Positions 17,364-28,300 of a DNA stretch of 34,605 nucleotides are shown in pieces. The notes under the pieces were generated by a model that had not been told where the DNA came from, did not search any database, and saw only the letters and a program-made list of their open reading frames with translations. Origin of the DNA: Heterobasidion occidentale (Eukaryota; Basidiomycota; Agaricomycetes; Russulales; Bondarzewiaceae); the NCBI GenBank assembly GCA_039111635.1, contig JBCAQO010000085.1:1-34605 (forward strand), written 5' to 3'. Each line of letters opens with the position of its first letter. Within the stretch, counting starts at the first letter, position 1. A program made the position numbers and the translations under genes.

Positions 17364-18572
17364 ATGTACAGGAGGCTATCGATCAGCGACAACGAGGAGG
17401 CGTACACGGTGGCGGCGCGAAAACGGCGGCAGTGTCGACGGATACGAGAGCGGCGGGAGAGGGCCGATGACGAGAGAAGTGGGCGGCAGCGCCGAGGGAG
17501 TCGACAGCGAGACCCGCCAGCGTCGAGGGAGCCGCCAACGAGGAGGCAGGAGTTGCTGTGGAGGGAGCGGCGCCGTCGACGGGAGAGTCGTGCACGTCGA
17601 GGGAGGCGGACGTCATCGTCGAGGGAGGCGGGCGTTGTCGTGGAGGAGGAGAGATGAGTCGCCGTCGATGGAGCGGCGTCGTCCAGGCGGCGTAGTCCAG
17701 ACGGCATCGTCCAGGCGCCGTGGTCCAGGCCGTGGTCCAGGCGGGGACATGGTCGGAGCGTGCAGGCGGCGGGGTCGAGGGAGCGGGCAGGGTCCAGTGA
17801 GGCGGCCGCGTCGTAGAGGGTGCCGGGCGTCCAGGCGGCGTCGTCGACGAGGAGCCGACAGGGTCTAGTGAGGCGGCCGCGTCGTCGAGGGCGGACGACG
17901 AGGCGTCGAGGGAGCCGTCGGTGAGGCGCGGCCGAGTCGGCGTCGTCCAGGCGGGGGCGTGCAGGCGGCGGGGTGGAGGGAGCGGGCAGCGTTCAGCGAG
18001 GCGGCCGCATCGTCGAGAGCCGGATGACGAGGCGTCGAGGGAGCCGTCGGTGAGGCGCGGCCGAGTCGGCGTCGTCCAGGCGGGGGCGTGCAGGCGGCGG
18101 GGTGGAGGGAGCGGGCAGCGTTCAGCGAGGCGGCCGCGTCTTCGAGGGAGCCGCCAGGCGGCGGCGTCCAGGCGGCGTCGTCCAGGCCGTCGTCCAGGTG
18201 GGGGCGTGGTCGGGGCGTGCAGGCGGCGGGGTCGAGGGAGCGGGCAGGGTCCAGCGAGGCGGCCGCATCGTCGAGAGCCGGATGACGAGGCGTCGAGGGA
18301 GCCGTCGGTGAGGCGCGGCCGAGTCGGTGTCGTCCAGGCCGTCGTCCAGGCGGGGGCATGCAGGCGGCGGGGTCGAGGGAGCCAGGTGCGTGGTCGAGGG
18401 AGATGAGGGCGACGTGAGAGACGAGGGCGGCATCGTAGCCGTCATCCTCGTTTGGGACGGGGTGGAAGAGGAGGCCGCGGTGGGGGAGGCGTCCAGGAGG
18501 TGCCGTCGTCGTCAAGGGAGAGGTGACGTCGAGGACGAGGCGAGGGCGCTTGCGAGGCCGGGCCGACGTTAA
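17364..18572 (+). repeat. very GC-rich array with a 129-bp higher-order period
   Basis: A run of ~1.2 kb is built from GTCGAGGGAG, GGCGGCCGC, GTCCAGGCGG and GAGCGGGCAG modules. The block starting GTGAGGCGCGGCCGAGTCGG occurs at 17921, 18050 and 18308, spacings of 129 and 258 (2 x 129). Stops are almost absent on both strands because the sequence is extreme in GC and 129 is divisible by three, so long Arg/Gly-rich or Pro/Ala-rich frames appear everywhere. The 5' edge (17364-17460) reads MYRRLSISDNEEAYTVAARK, which could be a small true exon into which the repeat has grown. Confidence 0.8.
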
Positions 18573-19011
18573 GAAGAAGGCGTCGGGGAGGGCTGTGACG
18601 CGTCAGCGTAGCGTACTTGTTATGAGCAGTTATAATAATTAGCGGCTGTTATTGCATAGATCGTATGGGCGAACGGTCTAGTCAAGGTGATGTCGAGGTG
18701 TCCACGGGGTTTGATGTTCGATTCCCGGTCTTTGCTGTATTTTGTAGCAGCTAGCAATCATTACTAATCACTCAGACACATCCGAGCTCGGATATATCCG
18801 AGGTGGCTGCCTCTGTTGGGATTCCAAATTGTCGGAGATTTCCGATTACACACCTGGGACACTTTGACCGCCATAGCCACTGCAGTGACTAGTGACTCGG
18901 CGAGCCTCAGGCTACCAGCATCCTCATCATCCCGTATCTCCATCTGCCGAATTCCCAAACTCCTTTCAAGATTGCACTAGATTTGCTAGTAGTATAACCA
19001 CTCTCCGTCCG
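18573..19011. other. intergenic, no gene
   Basis: AT content returns to normal at once after the GC-rich array. No ORF is convincing. A TGTTCGATTCCCGG stretch at 18713-18726 resembles a tRNA B box but no cloverleaf fits. Overlapping palindromes at 18780-18802 are listed separately. Confidence 0.45.
18780..18802. promoter_or_regulatory. two overlapping perfect palindromes
   Basis: ATCCGAGCTCGGAT (18780-18793) and CTCGGATATATCCGAG (18787-18802) are each perfectly self-complementary and overlap by 7 bp, giving ATCCGAG/CTCGGAT three times. They lie about 400 bp upstream of the ATG at 19190. A binding site for a dimeric regulator is possible but unproven. Confidence 0.45.
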
Positions 19012-19072
19012 CTTGCTCATTGCAGGTGACTGGATTTTGAGTGCACCGTCATCCTTCCTTGCTCATTGCAGG
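19012..19072 (+). promoter_or_regulatory. paired 15-bp motif, pair B, upstream of the family-B gene
   Basis: CTTGCTCATTGCAGG lies at 19012-19026 and 19058-19072 (46 bp apart), 117 bp before ATG 19190 and on the same strand. The first copy is followed by GTGACT, so the segment between the two copies could also be spliced as a 46-nt leader intron; pair C does not allow that reading. Confidence 0.45.
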
Positions 19073-19189
19073 GTCGTTGGACATCAAGTCGAGTCCTACG
19101 TTATTATTGCTCATACTACTAGGTCAGTTCGCATCGCCGTTTTTCTTGTTCCTCCATTGGTTTACTGTCTCATTGGGCACGTTGCAGCC

Positions 19190-21969
19190 ATGGCCGCCGT
19201 TACTTGTTGGCAAGCACGGCCGCTTGAAAACCTTCGCGAAATTCTCGATTCTCGTCGATCCCTACTGCACGGCGAGCAGGTTGACGCCCTAGATTGTCTC
19301 TGCGTTGCTCCATTCCGCAATCACGATGAATTATGGATCTCCACACCAAACATGGACTTTGTTCCGGAGGTCCCTGTGCACCCCGACGACACACCCTTCA
19401 GATATTTCGGAGACGGCATGCTTGGTGCATTTGAACATCTGAAGTGGCCACAAGCTTTCGACCCAGTGGAGCCCCATTCCTATGCTGCGCCCATGAACCC
19501 GAGACTGAAGGAACTCCAGAAGGTCGACGATCATCATGGCTTACGAGCACCGGACTTTCCAGTGGACGACAAAGAAGGCGGCCTTCCTCAATTCGAAGAT
19601 CCGGATGCTGCGTGGTTTTCCTTCAAAGGAACGGACTTTCGTATCTGCGAGGAGCTGCCGCGCGCTTCAGTAGGAATCTTGTATGAGACAGTGCTCTCCC
19701 GCCTGCGCAAAGCGATGTTGGAAGTGCGTAGGATAGGAGACGAAATTGGGGCTCAAGAGTTTCCCGAAGGCACTCCGGCTGCTGTAGTCAATGCACACAC
19801 GTCCAGCTACATGTACCAGAGACATCGATCTGAGGCCCTTATCGTGCCTACGGTTCACTCTCGCAGATTCCAATGCCTTTCTCCGACACCGTCTTATGGT
19901 TTCGTGAGTTTCAGCGTATCCTGCTTGAATTACGCGCCTGGATTATCTATATGCTGGTAGTGAAACCTCGTATGGAGGATCCTACGTTCGATTGCCCTCA
20001 ACCTGTTCTTCCTCTTCGCGGTGTCATCACCTCAAGTTTGTCAATGCTTCGAGAGTTGTTCCGGATTGGGATCCCGGTTTGGTACATCCGGAGGCGCACC
20101 ACTCTTACAACCCGCACACTTATCATCTCCGTCAAGACAGTCATCAGAACCGGCATCTCCTTCAGCTCATCACAGATTTTTGAATATGCCAACCATCGCA
20201 CCAAGGCCCCTCTCTGGGTGGAGGCGTCACACGGTGAACCGTTACGCGGCACCATTCAAGACAGGCTGCGAAAGTTTAGCTTGACCAGTCGACCAATTCT
20301 ACTACCGCTGGAGATCTATTCTCCTGCAACGGTTGGGGAAATCGAGCGGCAAAATCCGCCTGTGTGTCGGAATCATGCTATGTCAGGGCCGGATATTTCG
20401 CATGTCATAGTCGATGAAATCCCGACCGAGCGTGACGTCAATAGCGACGAGCGGCAGACCGCGATGATCAGCGCTTTCACTGGTAATGTTTATGGTAAGA
20501 CTCGATTGACTAGGTCAGGCTTGTGTAACTGATGCACAATTTGTTTAAATAGCCGCTAAGCTTGTACGAGATGGTCCTCGTTTCATCGATGACCCCGCTT
20601 GCACCATGTTTGAGACCACCACATCCGACTTTGTTGTGCTCGCGTCGGCCTATTCATCTAATGATCAGTGGCGTAGAAGTCTGTTGTCGAGGTCTCGCTC
20701 ATCTGACAAGCGTGGTAAGTTCCCTGCGTTGCGCCTCTATGGTTTCATTGTCACGCAACACACACAGAACATCGCCCACCATCGCCCGACGTGAAGAATG
20801 CTCCCAAGGTCCCAGATGTCCAATCAAACGCAAGTCATTCGCAAATTTCGAGTCCTCCGAAGACACTGGCGCCTCATAAGCAGCGTAGTAACAGCCATCG
20901 ATGTCATGGTCCTTCTCCTAAAACAGGTCTCCGGGTTGTGCACCCCACTTGGCTTCCCCCACTCGCCCCGGGTTGGATAAGCGTCTTCGAAGAGACCATG
21001 GATTTGGACGATGATCCAAATATGGCCCTTCAGTATCCTCTCCCCCCCATTCATCTGTTCTTTGCGGACAAAGGAGCCGTTTTTGGGCATAGAGTTCACA
21101 ACTGGCTACGCATTCGCATGTGGTGTCTGCTGGAGGTTCTATGCCCTTCTAACCACTGTATGGTCCTGATGACGACCAGCCAATGGAGGATTGCATTAGA
21201 GGGGAGATATTACCTGCCAGACAACATGGTCAATTGTACCGTGAAGCCTCAATCCTCTTCACACGACATGGCTCGCTTACCACCATGGCCTCGCAAGACT
21301 AAAAAGGCTCGCTTGGAACCGCAAGTCGCGTCCAATGTCACCAGCGCTTCGTCGGTCGAGGTGCGCAAACGTAAGAAGGCCTTGGACAGACGTGTTGCAG
21401 ATCGGGTCGACATAGGTGTCCGATTCCTGGTGCACGCCGGATTCGCACCATACGATGACACTACATCTCCGCAATGGGGCAGAACCTTCGTCACTAGCAA
21501 GATGGCTCATGAGGATAAGGACCTCTGGGCTGAAGTAGTATGGGAGCTTTCGGTAGCTAATTTTCGTCTTGAACTCCTACAATTGGACAGGAAGGTTGTC
21601 ATGGGTGTTTACTGTTACGAGGACAAACGGTATGCCGCCCAACGCGAAGGAAAAATCTGCCACATATGGGCCACGGGGGGTCTCAGCGTAGACTGGGAGC
21701 GTGAGAGTCGGTGGGTGGACCGACTTGTGATTGAAGATTGGGAGGCCAGGCGTGGTGCTGTGAAGGTAATGGCTGAAGTCCTCTGTGGATGGCCCGGCGG
21801 AAGTAAGCTTATGTGGCACAAGGATTACGATTCTAATTTCAAAGCTTTCACAGACTTCGAGCATGCGGTGTTTCTCTTTTATACTGTCACGTTTCACAAG
21901 CATTGTGGGAGACTCCCTATTATGCCTTTATCGCAGCCCAAATCCCTCGCTCGTCACGTACATTCATGA
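19190..21969 (+). CDS. Agaricomycete-expanded uncharacterised protein ('family B')
   Basis: ATG 19190 follows a CAGCC context. The later exons are clear: block 2 ends at 20494, then 20553-20714 and 20768-21969, joined by introns of 58 and 53 nt (GTAAGA...ATAG, GTAAGT...ACAG). Typical stretches are TVLWFREFQRILLELRAWII, PLRGVITSSL, PGWISVFEETMDLDDD, VHNWLRIRMWCLLEVL and DLWAEVVWELSVANFRLELL. I recall this F-x-N-W-L-x-I-R architecture from many mushroom genomes, without a known domain or activity. Between about 19784 and 19876 the frame changes. Either an 83-nt intron (GTAGTC at 19784 to CGCAG at 19866) joins the frames exactly, or there is a 1-bp deletion near 19876. The former leaves a ~860-aa intact protein. 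Nothing shows its function. Confidence 0.6.
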
Positions 21970-22234
21970 TTTCGCATTTTTTTTGCCCTCTCACGCAATA
22001 GGTTCATGTCGCAAGTCTGATGCCATTCAGAATGATATACATGTATCAAACAACGCCGTGTCTCGGATCGTGAAAATGCCGTCTCTCGTATTCGAAGTAC
22101 CTTTCAACCGTTCTTTTCGATCTACGAATGGTGACTAAACGGCGCTAATTAGAATGCGGAAGAAACCTACAAGCGCTCTCGGACTACCCCAGAAGCCTGA
22201 CCTTCTGCATTTCAACACTCAAAACTGGCCGTCT

Positions 22235-24584
22235 TCAGTTTATCCATAGAGCACGGTCTACAGACACGTTGTGACGATCGATCTCTCGCTTCGCCTTCAA
22301 GACCTCAAGGCTCTTGCGTTCACTGTCCGTCTGATAACCTTCGGTTTGAGCGGAATCGGTCCGCGAATGTCGCGGCTTCGGCTTGAGTAATACATCGAGT
22401 AAGTCCAGCAATATGGCCTTGAAATGGATCTCTGCCCTCGTGTGTATATCCTCACGAAGCTCACGTGGCAGCGCGCAGGGGAACATGAAATTGTGATTCG
22501 GTTTCGCCAGCCACTTGCGCGCGCCTAATTCGGAATTCACGAAATGGCAGACAGGGCATGCGAGTTTAGACGTGCCGACGTAGCAGGGGTCTATGTCGCT
22601 CTGTAAATCTCCATGTCAATATTGGCATTGGAAGGTGTAGGGGGTGAAAACTTTCCGGATTAACACCATGTGCAGCAAGCAACATGCTCCCATTGTCCAG
22701 GTTCTTCCCGTCCAGGACGCTAGCCAAGAGACACTCGCAATGGATACTCCCTTGGAACATGGGAGTCGGCGATAGTAAATTCTTGCAGTGGCGGCTAATT
22801 GAGCTCCCCGCCTTCTCGGCGTCCCTCGTCATCAATAATTTGAGTTCGTCGATCACTGTCTTCGTGCGAGCAGTCTCGTCGTTCTCGCTCAATACCTCCT
22901 TCACCACCTCTTCCCAGGGTGCCATGTCTGTCCCAGGATGTTCGGCAGAAATGACAGTGTAAGTGATGTTCCGAAGATACTGTGCCGAACCCACGAGACC
23001 GTGAACAGCGAATGGTATCACAACCTGTCGACGCAGCCACTGCTTGTATGCGTCAATCGGTGTCGAGCCCACAGTGACGAACATATCTGTATCATCGTCG
23101 TCCACCACTGCTTGTTCCTCCCACGTATTTGGCTGGCCCTGGGACTCTCTAGATGGTGTGGTATACTTGGGTTCTGTACCTGCGAAGGGATGGTCGAATA
23201 TATCGGGAATGGCGAGAGTCAGGTAGTCTGCGAAAGCGTTGGAATATGCAAATGCTTCCAAAAGAGTGACATAAAGCCAGGTCTTGTTCATCATCGCGCC
23301 GAAATTGTCTGGCTGGGCTTTGGAAATCTCGTCCAAACAGGTCTGATAGCCTTTCAGAGCCAAGCACAAGGTATGATGGAAGGCCACGCATGTCTCCTTG
23401 ACAAAAAGAACGTCATTGTTCTGCGCTCGGGTTTTCAACTCGAGTCCTCCGTGCTCCACGCCGAAAAGGTCGATGCCCCACCAACGTGCTATGAGCTCTC
23501 CAGAAAGGACTTGGTCCCGTTCTTTGCGTAATGTAGACTTCTTCTTGAATAGTTCAGGCAATCTGTCAGGTTCGGCATTCAAGATCTTGCTGAGGAAGGC
23601 GGTAGACATCGTACACCTGAGTCGAGAGCGCATCTTGCGGTAGCCACGAGAAACGACGTGAACGCCCAGGCTGTAAGGTGTGGTGTCCTCTTTCTTGAGT
23701 AACTCGATCACCTCCGAGACGTGCTCATCAAACTTCATGCTTTATGAACTATGTCAGAAAGGTTATCATTCGATAGAAAGTTCGCACTCACTTCTTTTGT
23801 TCATTTAACATGGCCTTTGTAAATGGCACGACATCCTGTCCCCGATCCTCCTCATTCGTCTCCGATTTACCCTTCATTGCTACTGACCGATTCATCTTCC
23901 CTCTCGACGGCTCTGTCGCCCCGTCCTCGCCTCTGAGCTTATGCTCCTTGTGGTCATCGCCTCATCTGTCGCAGCAGTTGTCCTCGTCCTCACTTGAGAC
24001 TCTGTCTCCAATCTCACTCTCTTCTCCACTTTCGCTTGAACCTCCGATTTCAGAACTTTCTTTCCCTTCTCCGCGCCCGTCCCCGTCGTCTTCGTCTTTG
24101 CTGCGAGATCGGTCTTCCCTCTCGCCTCATTGGGGTGTGTCGGATTGGTGGTAATGATGCAGTTATGCATTACTTGGTCTTCCGCGCATTCTATGGAAGC
24201 GTCTATGTCGCGTTGATGTGAGACCGAGACGACGAGGCTGACGTTAGCGCCCCTCTGCATACCTGCCGCCACAGCCACCACTTCGCGGTCTCTGACAAGC
24301 AGTGTAGCAAGCTGATCGAGCAATCGGTGCTGTGACTGGGGCCTTTCGACGACTTGTCTCTTGTCTTTGTAGACCGTCTGCGTCTGGGATAGCGAATTAT
24401 TTTGTCCTCGAAGATAAAGGATAACCATGATCAAGGTGGTGATGGTTTTGAACTTGTTGATCTTGTTGACCAGGGACTCGGACGCGTTCATGATTTCGAC
24501 GATAGTAAAGGCGGGGAATGGGAACTGAAGCTCGGAGACAGGACGTAGTAAGCAAAGGTAGCAGTGAATGTGGGGTGACGCCAT
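22235..24584 (-). CDS. OTT_1508-like deaminase-fold protein, four exons
   Basis: Exons are 24584-23994, 23946-23792, 23739-22665 and 22600-22235, joined in frame by introns of 47, 52 and 64 nt (GTGAGG, GTGAGT, and a weaker GTTAAT donor), for about 728 aa. The N-terminal part has a conserved-looking LLDQLATLLVRDREVVAVAA. A Lys/Glu/Ser-rich linker follows, then a helical region. The C-terminal zinc-site motifs of the deaminase superfamily are present: HCE at residues about 582-584 (22742-22734) and, 38 residues on, VGTSKLACPVC with Cys622 and Cys625. The order H-x-E ... C-P-x-C and the 'GxSKxxCxxC' form match the OTT_1508-like clade expanded in fungi. The substrate is unknown; nucleic-acid or nucleotide deamination is the family inference. 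All key residues are kept, so it looks intact. The start could also be ATG 24596. Confidence 0.72.
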
Positions 24585-25012
24585 ATTGACCTTCACTTAC
24601 TAATATATACGTCGATTGCATCCGGAAGAGACGCGGAAGATTGATCAGGGACTATCCTGGACTATCTCGGTCAATCGCCAGTGTTCAGACAGACTCAGCA
24701 GTGCCTCAGCATCGCTTTCTCTTGATTTTAAAAATACGAAAAAATGACAGGTTGTATTCCAAGAAGCTAAGATAGGTACTGTATGTGCAACAATTGGTGG
24801 GTAGAAACACTAAAATGAGCCTGGCCGCTACAAAGAAATCGGTTGCAACTCCGATGGAGCTCGTGCCGGCAGAATCCGTCACACGTGACGGCTACAACTC
24901 CCCTTTCCAACTCTTCACCCATCGCTGGCCCATCTTTGCTTCATTTAACTGTATACTCCCCAAGGATGGCACCTCTTCCATGGCACCTCTTCCATGTCAT
25001 CTCCGAACGGCG
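24585..25012. other. intergenic between the divergent deaminase and Plavaka genes
   Basis: No gene. A 14-bp unit GGCACCTCTTCCAT is repeated in tandem at 24968-24995, just before motif pair C. Promoter elements for both flanking genes should lie in 24585-25397, but no TATA box or other known site stands out. Confidence 0.45.
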
Positions 25013-25069
25013 CTTGCTCATTGCAGGCATTGTTTGGTCATCAGCAGCTGGCTCCTTGCTCATTGCAGG
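25013..25069 (+). promoter_or_regulatory. paired 15-bp motif, pair C, upstream of the Plavaka transposase
   Basis: CTTGCTCATTGCAGG lies at 25013-25027 and 25055-25069 (42 bp apart), 328 bp before the transposase ATG and on its strand. TCTCCG shortly precedes the first copy here and in pair B. The first copy is followed by GCATTG, not GT, so an intron between the two copies is excluded here. Confidence 0.45.
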
Positions 25070-25397
25070 GTGTTAGACTGTCTCTGTCTCAACGGCGTTT
25101 GGAGCCTCTCCAGGCACTCATCGGTGGTTCGGATGTTAGAGGGTTTTGTGGTACAAGACGGTTGACCGTAAAAATGTGATGAGCACTTTCTGGTCTTGGG
25201 TTTCTGAGTAGTCTTCTCCTCATAGAAGCTATTCTACTTCACTACAGCGCATAACGATTTGAGATCCGATCGGCAAAACACATCTTAGCGAGCGAGCGAG
25301 TCATGTCTTTCTACATATAAGCTGACAGACCATCGCTTGCGCTGAAAGTCCCCACCCGCGCTTGTATCATTCGACCTCCTCTGGCCACACGATTTTC

Positions 25398-28300
25398 ATG
25401 GAATTGCCGCCGGCTTTCAGCGAGTCTTGTGTTTGCGGAAGGTCATTCTCGCTGCCATCGGCGCTCACTTACCACAGGCGCACATGTCAGAAAACCAAGA
25501 AAAGGTTTTCTGAGGCGCTAGCAAAAGCCAAAGAAGTGTGGGCTGCGAAGAAACGTCGTCGAACGGATGCTGATGGATCCAGAGCAGTTTTGGAGACAGC
25601 ACCGTTGGTCGCGGAGGTCTTGGAGCCAGCATTGTCGATCGCAGAGGTCCCTACACCAGCTGTACAACAGGTGAGTTTACATCTCAAAGTTTCGCCCTCA
25701 TATGTATCTTAAGGTTTTCAGTCTATTCCACAGTCGTCCTCCGCAAATCAAGATGACCCAAACCTTTCTCTGGCAGAACGCAGGCCTCGTAGAGCAAATA
25801 CCAGGCTTCCTAAACGTTATCGTGACATGTTGCCTCAGCCCCCGGCAGCTTTACCCGTTCAGTTGCAGTCGCTATCAGAGCCATCTTCTTCCGCGTCTAT
25901 AACTCCGATGCAGTCGCCTCCCACCGTAGCCCTCTCTTCCGATCCACCTCAGGTGATTCAAAAGTCTTTGCGACAGATCTTGAAGTCTCCCCGAAACATT
26001 TTTGGGTTGTTTCGTCAGTATCATGCCACTGACTTTCCAGCACACGATCCCGAACGAGTCGCTGAAAAGCCTGCTTTGTCAACGCAGGATGACTCGAATG
26101 CCCTCCCTGAGTCTTCTTCTGCGCCGTCATTCTATCCTTATCCCAATCGCTCGTCATTTCTTCTCGGTGAATGGTACTGGAACGATGGAGTACGAAAATC
26201 TCAATCGAGTTTCAAAAATCTCATCGACATCGTCGGCAGTACCGATTTTCGCCCGGAGGACGTCAGAAAAACGCCATGGAGCAGTATTGATCGCAAGCTG
26301 GCTGGTCAGGATGAGGATAATTGGGAGGATGAACAAGAGGAGGATGGGTGGATACACGACACCGTCAAGATATCTATCCCGTTCCACAAGAAATGTCTTC
26401 AACCAGGGGCGCAGGATTATGTCGTCACAAGTTTCCATCATCGACGGTTAGTGTCTGTGATTAAGGAAAAGATCACCAACCCGACAACCTTTCCCCACTT
26501 ACATCTCGAGCCATATAAACTGCTATGCCAACCTGGTAGTGCTCCAGAGGCAGTACAAGTCCACGGAGAAGCCTATACATCAGAGGCTTTTTTGGATGCA
26601 CACAACGCTCTGCAGGAAAGTCCAGGAGAACCAGGGTGTAGCCTTGAAAGAGTTGTCGCCGCGCTGATGTTTGCATCAGACGGCACTCATCTTTCGACCT
26701 TCGGCGATGCCAAACTGTGGCCTGCCTATCTTGCACTTGGCAATGAATCGAAGTATCGCCGGTGTAAACCATCTTGTCGTTCCTTCACTCATATAGCTTA
26801 CTTCGAAAAGGTAAATCGCTTCCATTCTACAGACGAACGACACTGACGAAACGAAATAGCTCCCGGACGCTTTCAAGGATTTTGCTGCCGAAAGAATTGG
26901 AGGAAAGGGACCCAACAGCGCTTTCATGGCCCATTGTCAGCGCGATATGTTACAGGCCCAATGGAGGCTACTCCTTGACGACGAATTTCTGCATGCCTAT
27001 GCGCACGGCATTGTCATTGAGTGTTGTGATGGAGTCAAACGACGGTTCTATCCTCGAATATTCACTTACTCTGCTGACTATCCTGAAAAGTCTGTTTTTC
27101 CCCTTTTTGATATCACGGAGTACCCCATCACTCAATCATGTGTCCCAGGATCATTCTCGCCAGCATACGAAATCTCGGTGGTTGTCCTTGCCCACGTTGC
27201 CTGATTCCTCTATCCCGGGTGCATAACATCGGTATGCCTCAGGATATGGCACAACGGGTGTCACTGGCTCGCGTGGATGACCAACACCGTCGGGTTGTTG
27301 TGTCGCTTGCTCGGGAAATAATCTATCACAAAAATTTTGCAGTAAACAGTTCTGCCGTAGAAAAGCTGTTGAAGCCAGAATCTTTGGTCCCAACAACAGT
27401 AAGTTTCTCGCTCTATGGCGTGAACATCCAAGTAAGCTAAACATTCATCTAGAATGCATTCTCGGAAAGACTGGCACCGCTTGGTTTCAACATGTTTGAC
27501 ATGTTTGTTGTCGATCTCTTGCACGAAATTGAGCTTGGCGTGTGGAAGTCATTGTTTATACACCTTTCCGCATCCTCGATTGCGAGGACGAAGGGCTAAA
27601 GCACATCTTAGACCGAAGGTATGCAGAGTCTTGTCGTCAACGACCAGGTGGCTCAATCTTCTGTCAGGTACCGACAGGTACCTTCGTTCGGTAGAGATGC
27701 GATCAAACGTATATCTAGAAATGCTTCCGAATTGAAGAGGATGGCTGCCCGAGACTATGAAGACCTTCTACAGGTAGGATCAGTTCTCCTTGACTGGTGT
27801 TTTCGTTCTGAGATCTGCTGCAGTGTTCAATCCCCGTCTTCGAAGGACTCCTGCCTGAACCGCACAATCACCAGATCTTGCAGCTCTTGTTTGTACTGAC
27901 TCACTGGCATGGACTGGCAAAACTTCGAATGCACACCGATCACACCCTTTCCCTTTTAGCTACGCTGACCGCTGTTTTGGGAGAGCGTCTTCGAGAATTT
28001 GTCGACAACACATGCTCTGCTTTCAATACTCGGGAGCTCGCAAAAGAGAGCGCTGCTCGACAACGACGCCAGCAAAATAAAATGGCCAAACTTCCTCGTC
28101 CTGCATCTGTGCTCGCAAGCAGTTCAGCGGATACAGCCAGAAAGCCCAAGTCATTCAATTTGGAAACTTACAAGATTCACTCTCTTGGTGACTATGTTCG
28201 ATCTATTATAGCATTTGGGACAACAGATTCATATTCTTCTCAATCGGTCCGTGCCTGTTTTTCTCTGTGTGCTTCCTGCGAATATTGACACATTCACAGG

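Noticed and set aside
17467..18515. Long Arg/Gly-rich and Pro/Ala-rich ORFs
   Set aside because: All frames are open because of extreme GC and repeat structure; no start context, splice signal or domain supports any of them beyond the first ~30 codons at 17364.
18665..18730. tRNA gene
   Set aside because: A good B-box-like GTTCGATTCC is present, but T-arm, acceptor stem and anticodon arm do not pair.
19784..19876. Frameshift proving the family-B gene is a pseudogene
   Set aside because: An 83-nt GT-AG intron (19784-19866) joins the two frames exactly, so loss of function is not shown.
23941..23993. In-frame TGA in the deaminase linker
   Set aside because: A 47-nt phase-0 intron (GTGAGG...CACAAG, 23993-23947) removes it and joins the frames.
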